From JAGHKQ01 sp041920565 (GTDB lineage: Bacteria > Bacillota > Bacilli > Bacillales > Bacillaceae_G), in contig JBHGXS010000104.1 of the NCBI GenBank assembly GCA_041920565.1, positions 1-59,302 on the forward strand: 59,302 nucleotides of DNA, written 5' to 3'. The notes beneath the pieces were generated by a model. That model saw only the letters and a program-made list of their open reading frames with translations, was not told where the DNA came from and ran no database searches. A program made the translations under genes and the position numbers. This document shows positions 1 to 7,700 of this stretch, one piece after another; the first letter of the stretch is position 1; each line of letters begins with the position of its first letter.

Positions 1-140
1 CGAATAGTAGTCCACTTATCGATTGAAATCATCCCCCTGAAACTCCTCTCATCTAGCTGATGAGATTAGTGTAATTATTCTTATTTAGGTGGGTCAATTT
101 TCAATGATAAAAGTGGGTCAGTTTTTATTGTAAATCGACA
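1..140. mobile_element. Right end of an IS21-family insertion sequence (partial)
   Basis: Two copies of GTGGGTCA(A/G)TTTT lie in the same direction at about 91 and 114, and the segment ends in ...TAAATCGACA at about 140. Multiple subterminal TGGGTCA repeats and a terminal CA are typical of IS21-family ends. The rest of the element, with istA and istB, would lie to the left of the window; no istB motif can be read in the first 90 bases. This is family recognition from the repeat pattern; no second end or target duplication is visible. Confidence 0.55.
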
Positions 141-173
141 AATAAGAGAAACACATAAAAAAGCTCCAGACTA

Positions 174-357
174 ACAATTGAACGGCCAAAATTGCCATTG
201 CTGCAATCGCGGAAGCGCGGAAGAAGCTTTTTATATTTTACAAGAGAAATACTCTCCTCAAGATGATATAATACAGAAAAAATGGCTGAAGTATACACTG
301 CAATATGGGATATTACAAGACGATGTACGTGAAACTGCACCTTCCCCTTTTACATAG
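174..357 (+). pseudogene. Truncated or broken reading frame next to the IS end
   Basis: A plus-strand frame runs to a TAG at 355-357 and ends with a plausible protein-like stretch rich in charged and aromatic residues (EEAFYILQEKYSPQDD, then KKWLKYTLQYG). The frame opens only after a stop at 171-173, about 30 bases from the presumed IS end, and has no good start or ribosome binding site. A second frame over the first half also reads like protein (AKIAIAAIAEA), which suggests a frameshifted remnant of a gene cut by the insertion. The family is not recognised. Confidence 0.3.
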
Positions 358-433
358 TGATGAACATCAAGAAAATGAGAAGCGAAAAGAACAATTGCAA
401 GGCTTCTCTTATTGAAGAAGGAGCTGTTCATCA
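358..433. repeat. Nested inverted repeat (stable hairpin)
   Basis: The outer arms TGATGAACA (358-366) and TGTTCATCA (425-433) are perfect. Inside them, GAGAAGC and GCTTCTC form a second stem, with further partial pairing between the two. There is no T-tract directly after the outer stem, so it is not a simple terminator. It lies between the broken frame and the convergent small gene. It could be a structured RNA, a small dispersed repeat of the kind common in the B. cereus group, or part of the insertion scar. Confidence 0.5.
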
Positions 434-440
434 GATCCTT

Positions 441-665
441 TTAATATTTCATATATCCGTTGTTTTCACACCAATCGTGAAAGTCTTTAAAATTCACATC
501 TACTAACACCAATTCGCTCAGCTCTACGTCAATATGAATGTTCTCATCAATGATAAGTGAGTAGTCTGTGGAGCCGCTCCGTTTATTTCTCTCGATAATC
601 CCTAGCTGATTTCTGTATGGTCCATGCTTCAAATATGCTTTTTTCCCTATAATATCAAAAATCAA
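441..665 (-). CDS. Small KOW-like hypothetical protein
   Basis: This gene encodes 74 residues from a TTG start preceded by a strong ribosome binding site (AAAGAGGTGAAGGG). The N-terminal part (KKAYLKHGPYRNQLGIIERN) resembles the beta-turn-glycine pattern of KOW-like small domains, and the rest alternates hydrophobic and acidic residues. It may belong to a short Bacillus family annotated as DUF3912, but that is from memory and not certain. No enzymatic motif is visible. It stands alone, convergent with the broken frame to its left, and it ends close to the nested inverted repeat. Confidence 0.6.
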   Translation of the reverse strand: MIFDIIGKKAYLKHGPYRNQLGIIERNKRSGSTDYSLIIDENIHIDVELSELVLVDVNFKDFHDWCENNGYMKY

Positions 666-901
666 ATCCCTTCACCTCTTTATTTTTTGTTTTTTGTATG
701 TATATTTACAAGCCAGTCAAAATATGAAAAGTACAGTACTATTTCTTCAATATTACGATTTATTACAATATCTTTCATTATATTTCTTGCGTTTAAAAAT
801 ACTGTAAAAAGACTGCCGTTTCGTTGAATTCAACTAAGCCAGCCGCTACAATGATAGATGAATTGGTGATAATGGAAAAACTTTCTTAACGAGGGATACA
901 T

Positions 902-1213
902 ATGAAAGATAACACGATTATTCAAATAATAAGCGAGTTAAAGAAGCTCGGATTTGAAGATGTAGAATATAATAAGAAATTTGAGAACTTTCACTTTCAC
1001 AATAACTCGGATATTATGAACAATTATGTGACTGTGACATACAGCAGTCAGTTTAAGAAGTTTAACGTACAGATTCATCGGATTGAAACTTCCAACGCAA
1101 CAGAGCTGACAGAAGTAGCGAAACGAATTTATAAGCTGGCAAATTGTATCAAAAAACTAAACGCTATACTAGACCAAGATGGCAATGAAGCCGATTCTAA
1201 GCTTGTTATCTAA
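902..1213 (+). CDS. Hypothetical protein, 103 aa
   Basis: This is a soluble, mixed alpha/beta-looking protein without a signal peptide or membrane segment. The start ATG follows GAGGGATAC. The middle (residues about 38-60) alternates polar and hydrophobic residues like beta strands, and the C-terminal third (about 65-92) looks helical. No family is recognised. It converges on the next minus-strand gene through a shared bidirectional terminator, so it is a single-gene unit. It belongs to the accessory stretch beside the IS end. Confidence 0.6.
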   Translation: MKDNTIIQIISELKKLGFEDVEYNKKFENFHFHNNSDIMNNYVTVTYSSQFKKFNVQIHRIETSNATELTEVAKRIYKLANCIKKLNAILDQDGNEADSKLVI

Positions 1214-1218
1214 AGAAA

Positions 1219-1250
1219 AAAGAACGTGAACACTTCACGTTCTTTATTTT
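1219..1250. terminator. Bidirectional terminator
   Basis: AAAGAACGTGAA and TTCACGTTCTTT form a 12-bp stem with a 3-nt loop, with T-rich sequence on the plus side and A-rich sequence upstream. It separates the convergent genes ending at 1213 and 1244. Confidence 0.8.
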
Positions 1251-1747
1251 ATGTAAGATGCTATTGATGCGTGCAAATCCACTTCCCCGTCCGTAACACT
1301 TTTCAATAAATCGGCGACCTCTTGTATCGAAAGATTAAAAATAGTCCTTTCATCTTGCACATATGGAAATTGAGGGAGACGCTTTTCCACTTTTTTTATT
1401 GCTTCTTTTGTAAATAATTCACTGCTTATATTAAATGCCGATTCCAGTAACACGATACAATCAAGAACATGAAATCCCAATCCGTTTATAAATGTGATGA
1501 GCTTTTCACACGAAGAAGATGCAAACACATATGCTTCCATTTTTTCAAACAATTCATCACCCATGATTTCCCGTAACTCTTCATCATGCTCTCGTGCTAA
1601 AATTTCATCAAATCCGTAATCGTCAATAAGTTCTTCTACTTCTTCTCCCTCTTCAAACATTAGTTGAGATAAGGAAGCATCGCGTTTAAAATCACTTTGC
1701 TGCACGATTTGCAAAAAACTTGTTTCCCATCCATTTTGTAACTTCAT
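1244..1747 (-). CDS. Hypothetical acidic protein, 167 aa
   Basis: No family is recognised. The protein is strongly acidic, with an EEGEEVEELIDD cluster around residues 32-43 and several further Glu-rich helices, and looks all-alpha. There is no signal peptide or transmembrane segment. The start has a good ribosome binding site (GAAAGGAGACTGTT). It is the last gene of a tight minus-strand run with the HD phosphohydrolase (12-bp gap) and the deoxyribosyltransferase-like gene, so a shared role is likely but cannot be named from the sequence. Confidence 0.65.
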   Translation of the reverse strand: MKLQNGWETSFLQIVQQSDFKRDASLSQLMFEEGEEVEELIDDYGFDEILAREHDEELREIMGDELFEKMEAYVFASSSCEKLITFINGLGFHVLDCIVLLESAFNISSELFTKEAIKKVEKRLPQFPYVQDERTIFNLSIQEVADLLKSVTDGEVDLHASIASYIK

Positions 1748-1759
1748 AACAGTCTCCTT

Positions 1760-2740
1760 TCAATGTTTCACAATTTTTATATAAGTATCTCTCTTGAATC
1801 TTGCTTTTGCTATTTCATTTTGTTTCATGATTTTTTCAGATAAAGAAGAGCCCGATGCTGTCTTTTCATTATGTAAGAGTACGGGCGGATCAATGATTCG
1901 GGCTTTGCCGCCTTTATATATAATATCAAATTGCAAATCATCTTCTATTACATAAACACCCGGGTGCAGATGTTTTACCAATTCTAGTATTTCTTGATCT
2001 TCGCACTGATTTAACTTCTTCCATACAGTATCATCATCCATTAAAAAATCACCAAGGGTAAGAAATTTTTTCTCTACCGCTCTCCGTAATGCTTGTACTA
2101 ACCCATGATATGCATATGCATTCAGCGGATGCAAAAAGAAATCAATGGTTTCTTTATAGTATAACTCTGTAAACCATTCCGCCATCGATAAGGAGCGAAT
2201 ACAAATTTCACCGTTTGCTACGGTTAATGAATTTAAAAAATTATTGACTTCTTCCTTTGTAACATATCCGTATATAAGCATATCCCGAAGAGTATAATCA
2301 ATTCGATCTGCACATAAAGCCGGCAGCTGTTGTTCAAGTAACTGCCATTTCTCCCACTGAAAAACCTCTTGGCTGTTATACCCATGTTTTGTAAGTATAT
2401 CAGGAATTATGGACTTCTCTACTATAGACTGAAAAATCATTTCATGATAATCTTCGTTCTTTCGTTCAAGGACAAAATCAATGACATGGGAAAACGCCGT
2501 ATGAGAAACATCATGCAGTAAAGCAGCAATTTGCTCCTCCATGCTCCCTCCCAATTTTTTAACAAGCAGCATAACTCCAACCGAATGCTCATAGCGTGTA
2601 ATATTCCATTTTGGATTGACTAAATAGCTTGCACCACCCTGGTGAATGCGTTTTAATCGTTGAACTGGCGAAGATAAAAGCAATTCTCCCAAAACGTCTT
2701 CAATTTCCCATTCTCCATATACTATATCATTTATTTTCAT
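1760..2740 (-). CDS. HD-superfamily phosphohydrolase (SAMHD1/YwfO-like, COG1078 type)
   Basis: This is a metal-dependent phosphohydrolase of the type that includes bacterial YwfO and eukaryotic SAMHD1, which act on nucleoside triphosphates. The HD metal ligands are visible as His52 (in RYEHSVG), His76-Asp77 (in ALLHDVSH) and Asp145 (in CADRIDY), and FSHVID follows the HD pair as in COG1078 proteins. At 326 residues it is somewhat shorter than typical YwfO. The start codon lies inside the 3' end of the upstream deoxyribosyltransferase-like gene (14-base overlap), so the two are translationally coupled. dNTP triphosphohydrolase activity is inferred from the family only; the substrate cannot be read from the sequence. 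Confidence 0.85.
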   Translation of the reverse strand: MKINDIVYGEWEIEDVLGELLLSSPVQRLKRIHQGGASYLVNPKWNITRYEHSVGVMLLVKKLGGSMEEQIAALLHDVSHTAFSHVIDFVLERKNEDYHEMIFQSIVEKSIIPDILTKHGYNSQEVFQWEKWQLLEQQLPALCADRIDYTLRDMLIYGYVTKEEVNNFLNSLTVANGEICIRSLSMAEWFTELYYKETIDFFLHPLNAYAYHGLVQALRRAVEKKFLTLGDFLMDDDTVWKKLNQCEDQEILELVKHLHPGVYVIEDDLQFDIIYKGGKARIIDPPVLLHNEKTASGSSLSEKIMKQNEIAKARFKRDTYIKIVKH

Positions 2741-3116
2741 TAAGCATCCCTTTTATAGTCCCGCAAAACAGCTCCACTCCTCCTACCTGATAAAAGGTTG
2801 TGGGCTGTTCCATACTATATTCATTTTCATTCGCACAATAAATATAAACCGGCTTTCCGATTCCTAACGCCATGCCCATTTCAATGTGACTCCCTTTTCC
2901 GCCGGGCAAAATTAAAATTAAAAGATCAGCTTTTCTTACAGCTTTTCTTACAGCTTCTCTTTCCTTTTCTCCGATTTTTCGCAGGCTTTCCGCGTCAGCC
3001 GCTTTCTCATTTTTTGTCCAATCATATGTCTGAATCCAGCCTTCCTCATTTAGAAGTCCTGCCACTCTTCGAACTGTTTCCCTATTTTGAAAACTGGAAG
3101 CAATATAATACTTCAT
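2727..3116 (-). CDS. Nucleoside 2-deoxyribosyltransferase-like protein
   Basis: This 129-residue single-domain protein has the Rossmann-like fold signature of the nucleoside 2-deoxyribosyltransferase family: YIASSF at the N-terminus, KADLLILIL around 62-70, and the GGKGSHIEMGMALGIGKPV loop at 72-90. Glu79 is in the position of the family's nucleophile. Family members transfer or hydrolyse deoxyribose or ribose from nucleosides or nucleotides. It is the first gene of the operon with the HD phosphohydrolase and has a clear AAAGGGGGAAC ribosome binding site. True substrates vary widely in this family, so the exact reaction is open. Confidence 0.75.
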   Translation of the reverse strand: MKYYIASSFQNRETVRRVAGLLNEEGWIQTYDWTKNEKAADAESLRKIGEKEREAVRKAVRKADLLILILPGGKGSHIEMGMALGIGKPVYIYCANENEYSMEQPTTFYQVGGVELFCGTIKGMLNENK

Positions 3117-3178
3117 GTTGTTCCCCCTTTATCCTCCTCTCTATATCCTATCACACATATAAAGAAAGGGGATAACCC

Positions 3179-3727
3179 TTACCGGCAGCGATATACAAAA
3201 GCTGGAGGAAGATTAATTGGCTGAAAAGAAATCGCTACATGTTGAAACCTTCTCTTCAGCTTCTTTTTTAATTGAAGGGAATATTGATACGTGATAAATG
3301 TACCTCCCGGTTTTAAACTGGTTTGAATTTCGTCCAGCAATTGATGTTGCAGAGTTTCAGAGAAGTTGGCGAATGGAAGACTGCTAATGATATAATCTGC
3401 TTTTTTTCCTTCTAACGCAACGGACAGTTCTCGGGCATCGCGAAAATAGGACAGCTTAGGATATTGGTTTTGCAGCTTTTCATTCATCTCTTGATCATTT
3501 TCAAATATAAATGCTTCTCCATTTGCTTTATCATTTATGATTGCTGTAAATACTCCCGTTCCTGCTCCCAATTCCAAAATAGTATCACACTTCTCCCAAT
3601 CTATATCTTTTAACATTGTATATGCTAAAAATGCGGAGCTTGGTGCTATACTTCCCATTGTACGCGGGGAAGCAATAAATTTTCGTAAAAACAACAGTTG
3701 ATCTAAAATCACTTTTCTCTCTCCCAT
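3179..3727 (-). CDS. Class I SAM-dependent methyltransferase (phospholipid N-methyltransferase-like)
   Basis: The SAM-binding motif I is LELGAGTG at about residues 51-58, followed by an acidic strand-2 end (FEND). The N-terminal FIASPRTMGSIAPSS is characteristic of the COG3963 family, which includes phosphatidylethanolamine N-methyltransferase PmtA. The protein is 182 residues, about the size of that family. Residues about 112-119 (DYIISSLPFANF) match the motif IV region. It is a single gene with its own ribosome binding site upstream (GTAGGAAT). The substrate is inferred from family only; related bacilli do not normally make phosphatidylcholine, so another lipid or small molecule is possible. 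Confidence 0.75.
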   Translation of the reverse strand: MGERKVILDQLLFLRKFIASPRTMGSIAPSSAFLAYTMLKDIDWEKCDTILELGAGTGVFTAIINDKANGEAFIFENDQEMNEKLQNQYPKLSYFRDARELSVALEGKKADYIISSLPFANFSETLQHQLLDEIQTSLKPGGTFITYQYSLQLKKKLKRRFQHVAISFQPINLPPAFVYRCR

Positions 3728-3945
3728 CGTATCAATTCCTACAATTTTTATGTTAATTGTAAGATATTAACAAATGAAACAATAGTGACAAAAAGTGCTT
3801 GTCCCAAATCACCTATTTTTCAAATAAGAAAAAATATATTAACAAAATTGAAGCAAGGGTTTTCTAGCTTAAATATGGTAAAATTCAAATCAGCAAAGGT
3901 GTCAGGGTGACGATAATAAAAGGCATAAAAATGAAGGGGATAAAC

Positions 3946-4449
3946 ATGATACTTAAATGGATTGTTTGTACAGTGCAAGAGAAAAAAAAAGAAAAGTTTT
4001 CTGACGCTCAAGAAAAATGGAGCGTATTGGAGCATGCGAAAGGCTTCCAATGGCAAATAGGAGGATGGTCAGCTGCCGGAGAAGCTTGCATATTAGCTTG
4101 TTGGGAAAATCAAAAAAGCTATGATATCTTTATGGAGACGATTCATGATCGAATTTATTTGCAAACAAATCAAGGGAAAACATATGATGATATTTCCGTC
4201 GCTCTTTACGATGCTATTACGTTACCAAACAATATTATTTCTTTGTTTCAAACAGAAAAAGGGCTATATGTAAAAGAATCATCTTTTCCTCCAACGACTC
4301 TTTCTTATCTCCTTTTAGGGCATCATAATTCTCAATACCTCATAGTTTCAGATAAAGAAATTTCTGACGGGAGAAAAATTGTTCTCAAACCGAACTGGTG
4401 TGTATATAAAAAAATCACCGGGAGTCTTTTTCACAGTTCAGACAGCTGA
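3946..4449 (+). CDS. ydbC: YdbC-like protein (DUF4937)
   Basis: The N-terminus MILKWIVCTVQEKKKEKFSDA, followed by WSVLEHAKGF and GGWSAAGEACILACW, matches my recollection of Bacillus YdbC, a stress-monooxygenase-like ferredoxin-fold domain with a C-terminal extension. The start is placed at the ATG at 3946 because AAGGGG sits 6 bases upstream; an upstream in-frame ATG at 3931 overlaps this binding site. The protein is 167 residues and soluble. Function is unknown: the fold suggests a small ABM-type domain, but no catalytic residues are evident. A weak hairpin with a T-run follows the gene. Confidence 0.7.
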   Translation: MILKWIVCTVQEKKKEKFSDAQEKWSVLEHAKGFQWQIGGWSAAGEACILACWENQKSYDIFMETIHDRIYLQTNQGKTYDDISVALYDAITLPNNIISLFQTEKGLYVKESSFPPTTLSYLLLGHHNSQYLIVSDKEISDGRKIVLKPNWCVYKKITGSLFHSSDS

Positions 4450-4477
4450 GCATATGTAATATGCAGGAAAAGCAAAA

Positions 4478-4513
4478 AGAAATCATGAAAAATGATTCTC
4501 TTTTTCTTTTCTT
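4478..4513 (+). terminator. Probable terminator after the ydbC-like gene
   Basis: AATCAT and ATGATT form a short stem around GAAAA, followed by CTCTTTTTCTTTT. The stem is only 6-7 bp, so strength is doubtful. It overlaps the end of the small convergent gene. Confidence 0.45.
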
Positions 4514-4677
4514 TTTTTCAAATTCTTTTCGCTCAGCATGTCAATTTCCGCCCTGAATTCCGTTCTCTTCAGCTTTCGTTCTTGCAAAAACGGCCTAATA
4601 AAGAAATATATAAAACCGATAACATACAACAAAACACAGACAGCAAGTACGACATCTTCAGTCAGACTAAAATACAT
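4483..4677 (-). CDS. Small single-pass membrane protein, 64 aa
   Basis: One strong hydrophobic helix (residues about 9-29: VVLAVCVLLYVIGFIYFFI) is followed by a basic/acidic cytoplasmic tail rich in Lys and Glu. An exact GGAGG box lies 5 bases before the ATG, which supports a real gene. No family is recognised. It converges with the ydbC-like gene. Topology is probably N-out, C-in from the positive-inside rule. The role is unknown. Confidence 0.6.
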   Translation of the reverse strand: MYFSLTEDVVLAVCVLLYVIGFIYFFIRPFLQERKLKRTEFRAEIDMLSEKNLKKRKEKENHFS

Positions 4678-4917
4678 CTTGTACCTCCAAATCTACTTCA
4701 CTGTTTTATTAAAAAACTCCCGCTTAAACTATGTTATTGTAGCATATTTTTTTCTTTACTACGAACATTTCGTATGGATATTACGATATTTCTATTTTTC
4801 AAAAATTCCCTCATTTAACAAGCTGCTTCTATGACTTTTGGTATATAGAGACAATTATTCTTTCTAAATCTATTATAATTGATCATATGGAATAAAAAAA
4901 CGAAGGAGCTAAAAGCC

Positions 4918-5406
4918 ATGTATCCATACACTATCTGTTTTATTAAACGAGCAAATCAAGTCTTAATGCTCAACCGAAATTTTGCCCCTAATATGGGGCT
5001 TTGGAACGGAGTTGGCGGTAAAATTCAAAAGGGAGAATCTCCCCTGCAATGTATTATAAGAGAAGTACATGAAGAAACTGGAATTCGATTGAATGAAGCA
5101 GTATATAAAGGAACCGTATGCTGGACAGTAGATGGAGAAAAACGCGGAGGGATGTATTTGTTTGTAGCTGAACTTCCAACAGAATATTCCTATCCCACTC
5201 CGCAAAAAACATGCGAAGGCATTTTAGAATGGAAGGATATTTCCTGGGTTACCAATGAAAACAATCTTGGCGTAGTAAGCAACATTCCAAAATTTTTACC
5301 AATCGCTTTAGAAAATGACAATCACTTTGAGCATCGTTGTGCTTACATAAACGGAACATTAGCAGAATTCGAATCAATCAAATTAGTTAAAATTACAACA
5401 CTTTAA
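4918..5406 (+). CDS. Nudix hydrolase (MutT-like)
   Basis: A complete Nudix box is present at about residues 34-56: G-x5-E (GKIQKGE), then REVHEETGI, with Glu49, Glu52 and Glu53 as metal-binding residues. The fold cleaves nucleoside diphosphates linked to another moiety; related Bacillus proteins are annotated as 8-oxo-dGTP diphosphatases. The start at 4918 is chosen because GAAGGAGC lies 8 bases upstream; an in-frame ATA/ATG region further upstream has no binding site. At 162 residues it is a single-domain enzyme. A TATAAT box at 4874-4879 may be its -10. The exact substrate cannot be told. Confidence 0.8.
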   Translation: MYPYTICFIKRANQVLMLNRNFAPNMGLWNGVGGKIQKGESPLQCIIREVHEETGIRLNEAVYKGTVCWTVDGEKRGGMYLFVAELPTEYSYPTPQKTCEGILEWKDISWVTNENNLGVVSNIPKFLPIALENDNHFEHRCAYINGTLAEFESIKLVKITTL

Positions 5407-5414
5407 CTAATTCG

Positions 5415-5443
5415 TTACAATTGTTTCAACTGCTTACAATTGT
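5415..5443 (+). promoter_or_regulatory. Direct repeat upstream of the lipoprotein promoter
   Basis: TTACAATTGT occurs at 5415-5424 and again at 5434-5443, a 19-base period, ending about 22 bases before a -35 box. This is the spacing expected of an activator bound on one DNA face. The regulator is unknown. Confidence 0.4.
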
Positions 5444-5464
5444 AAAACAAACGCCTTTGTTTTA

Positions 5465-5493
5465 TTGTGACATGCGATGCATCCTTTTAGAAT
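5465..5493 (+). promoter_or_regulatory. Sigma-A-type promoter of the YtkA-like lipoprotein gene
   Basis: TTGTGA (5465-5470) and TAGAAT (5488-5493) are separated by 17 bases. The gene start is 40 bases downstream. Confidence 0.5.
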
Positions 5494-5532
5494 AGAACCT
5501 GTGCATGAAGATGGGAAACAAGGAGGCAGCGT

Positions 5533-5931
5533 ATGAAAAAGTTAATATTGCTTGCAGGTTCTTTTCTTTTATTAGCGGCATGTGACAATAATGAGGCAAC
5601 CAGAACTGTAGAAGAAGTACCGCTTCACGTCGAGCTTCATGCACCGGATAATATAAAAACAGGAGATACGGCCCTTATTCAAGCAACGATTAAGCAAGGT
5701 CCGGTGAAAGTGAAAGATGTGGATGCAGTTACATTTGAAATACAACAATCCGGAAAGAAGAATCGTATAGAGCTCGAGGGAAAGAAAAAAGCAAATGGAG
5801 TATATTATACTCGGAAAACCTTTCTGAAGAACGGAACATACCGCGTTATTGCTCACGTAGGTGCCAGAGATATGTATTCTAAGCCGGAAACCACGATTTT
5901 AGTATACAATCAAGCAGCTAATATAAACTAA
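5533..5931 (+). CDS. YtkA-like lipoprotein
   Basis: A type II signal peptide ends in a lipobox (LLLAAC, Cys17), so the mature protein is anchored to the outer face of the membrane. The remaining 115 residues contain an immunoglobulin-like YtkA/FixH-type domain (LHVELHAPDNIKTGDTALIQATIKQG, then GVYYTRKTFLKNGTYRVIAHVGARDMY). Such domains occur near copper and respiratory genes, but no metal-binding motif stands out here. It has its own promoter and an AAGGAGG ribosome binding site, and is followed by a terminator. The function is unproven; a periplasmic-type chaperone or sensor role is inferred from family context. Confidence 0.75.
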   Translation: MKKLILLAGSFLLLAACDNNEATRTVEEVPLHVELHAPDNIKTGDTALIQATIKQGPVKVKDVDAVTFEIQQSGKKNRIELEGKKKANGVYYTRKTFLKNGTYRVIAHVGARDMYSKPETTILVYNQAANIN

Positions 5932-5932
5932 G

Positions 5933-5962
5933 AGACGCACTTTTAAAAATGCGTCTTTTTCT
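5933..5962 (+). terminator. Terminator after the lipoprotein gene
   Basis: AGACGCA and TGCGTCT pair around a T/A-rich loop and are followed by TTTTTCTTTTTT. Confidence 0.75.
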
Positions 5963-5965
5963 TTT

Positions 5966-6970
5966 TTAGTCTGTTACCTTTACAAGTTGCTTCCCTAGAT
6001 TTTCTCCGGTAAACAATCCCAGGAATGCCTTCGGTATATTTTCGAAGCCTTCTACAATGTTTTCTTTGTATTTAATTTTCCTTTCTGCTACCCATTTAGC
6101 CAATTGTATAGCACCTTCTTTAAAGCGCGGAGTATAATCGCTTACAATAAACCCTTTCATCATTGCACTGTTAATTAACAATTGTGTTTGTACACGCGAA
6201 CCCAAATCTGCTTTTTCTAAGTCATACAATGCTATTTGCCCGCAAATGACAATACGAGCTCCTTTGTTGATATTGCGAATTACATAATCCGAAATCGTTC
6301 CCCCTACATTATCAAAATATATATCTACTCCGCTTGGACACGCTACTTTTAGTGCTGTTTTCAGATTTTCTTCCTTATAATTAATCACTGCATCAAAACC
6401 AAGTTCCTCTTGTAAATACGCCAGTTTTTCAGCTGAGCCTGCAATTCCGACAACTCGGCATCCTTTAATTTTCGCGATTTGTCCTACTACCATTCCAACT
6501 GCTCCTGCCGCTCCGGAGATGACAACGGTTTCTCCTTCTTGAGGTTGTCCGATATCTAATAAACCGAAATAAGCCGTTAGTCCGGGCATCCCAAGCACTC
6601 CAAGAGAAGCTGTCACAGGCGCGAGCTCCTTGTTAATTTTACGAATTTGAGAAGCTTTTGCTACACAATAACGCTGCCAACCTAACTCGCCGACGACCAT
6701 ATCCCCTTCTAGAAAACTACCTGACTTGGATTCGACAACTTCCCCCACTATTCCCCCGGTAATAACTTCATTTACAGCGTAAGGAGCCACATACGATTTG
6801 CTGTCACTCATTCTTCCTCTCATGTACGGATCAACAGAAATATACTTTGTTTGAATGAGTACTTGTCCATCTTTCAATTCAGGAACCGGAATTTCAACAA
6901 ATCGAAAGTTCTCTTCAGTCGGAGTACCGGCAGGACGGCTGGCCAATAATATTTGTTCATTTTTTCTCAC
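5966..6970 (-). CDS. NADP-dependent MDR-family oxidoreductase (YfmJ-like)
   Basis: This is a medium-chain reductase of the leukotriene-B4 dehydrogenase / prostaglandin reductase type. The signature VDPYMRGRM is at about residues 46-54, and the nucleotide-binding GAAGAVG is at about 153-159. No zinc-ligand cysteine set is present, consistent with the zinc-free subgroup that reduces alkenals or enones with NADPH. I place the start at the GTG at 6970 because AAGGAGAG lies 5 bases before it and because the protein then begins like YfmJ (QILLASRPAG); a longer frame from 7006 lacks a binding site. The protein is 334 residues. It is a single gene, and a detoxification role is inferred from the family. 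Confidence 0.85.
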   Translation of the reverse strand: MRKNEQILLASRPAGTPTEENFRFVEIPVPELKDGQVLIQTKYISVDPYMRGRMSDSKSYVAPYAVNEVITGGIVGEVVESKSGSFLEGDMVVGELGWQRYCVAKASQIRKINKELAPVTASLGVLGMPGLTAYFGLLDIGQPQEGETVVISGAAGAVGMVVGQIAKIKGCRVVGIAGSAEKLAYLQEELGFDAVINYKEENLKTALKVACPSGVDIYFDNVGGTISDYVIRNINKGARIVICGQIALYDLEKADLGSRVQTQLLINSAMMKGFIVSDYTPRFKEGAIQLAKWVAERKIKYKENIVEGFENIPKAFLGLFTGENLGKQLVKVTD

Positions 6971-7094
6971 GTTTCTCTCCTTCTCTTTTGACTGTAACAA
7001 TTCCATTCTGGAATTTTCTTACAATTCTGAAAAGTTTAAAATTCTGTCTTTGTTTTGTATGATGGAAAAAGAGATACTAGAAAGGAGGAAATGA

Positions 7095-7700
7095 ATGATA
7101 AATAATTCCTTGCAAAAGCAAATCGCTTTTCTTGTAGAAGTTGATAAACTGAAAGAAGTATACAGGCGCTCTGTTCTTATGGACAAATCAAGACATGAAA
7201 ACGATGCCGAGCATTCCTGGCATTTGGCTATGATGGCCCTTATCTTATCGGACTATGCCAATGAAAAAAATATTTCATTGCTTCACGTCGTAAAAATGCT
7301 GCTAATACACGATATTGTAGAAATTGATGCAGGCGATACATTTTGTTACGACGAGAAAGGATACGAAGATAAGGCAGAACGCGAACAAAAAGCTGCCGAC
7401 CGTATTTTCGGTATGCTTCCTGAAGAACAAGCAAACGAGATACATGCGCTTTGGAGAGAGTTTGAAAAACGCGAAACACCGGAAGCACGCTTTGCTGCTG
7501 CACTAGACCGATTGCAGCCTCTCTTACACAACTATTTTACTGAAGGATATTCTTGGAAAAAGAATAACGTAACAAGCGATAAAGTCTTGCAGCGAAATAC
7601 AATCATTGCTGAAGGTTCTGAAGAATTATGGCAGTATGCGAAGACTTTAATTGAAGATGCTGTAGAAAAAGGGTATTTACCTGAAAAGACATCCGATTGA
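7095..7700 (+). CDS. HD-domain 5'-deoxynucleotidase-like protein (YfbR/HDDC2 type)
   Basis: The metal ligands of the YfbR/HDDC2 family are visible: His40 (in AEHSWH), His72-Asp73 (in LIHDIVEIDAGD) and Asp138 (in AALDRLQP). Such enzymes remove the 5'-phosphate from deoxynucleoside monophosphates. The protein is 201 residues, the normal length. The start follows AAAGGAGG. It is a single transcription unit divergent from the MDR oxidoreductase. It is the second HD nucleotide hydrolase in the first 8 kb, but it belongs to a different subfamily from the one at 1760-2740. Confidence 0.85.
   Translation: MINNSLQKQIAFLVEVDKLKEVYRRSVLMDKSRHENDAEHSWHLAMMALILSDYANEKNISLLHVVKMLLIHDIVEIDAGDTFCYDEKGYEDKAEREQKAADRIFGMLPEEQANEIHALWREFEKRETPEARFAAALDRLQPLLHNYFTEGYSWKKNNVTSDKVLQRNTIIAEGSEELWQYAKTLIEDAVEKGYLPEKTSD

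Noticed and set aside
624..827. Plus-strand 67-codon frame
   Set aside because: Low-complexity hydrophobic composition, no ribosome binding site, and it overlaps the 5' end and promoter of the minus-strand small gene.
4492..4834. Two overlapping plus-strand open frames (98 and 108 codons)
   Set aside because: They run through A/T-rich sequence opposite the small membrane protein gene, have no ribosome binding site and poor protein-like composition.
6971..7006. Longer N-terminus for the MDR oxidoreductase
   Set aside because: The extra residues are not family-like and the GTG at 6970 has the good ribosome binding site.
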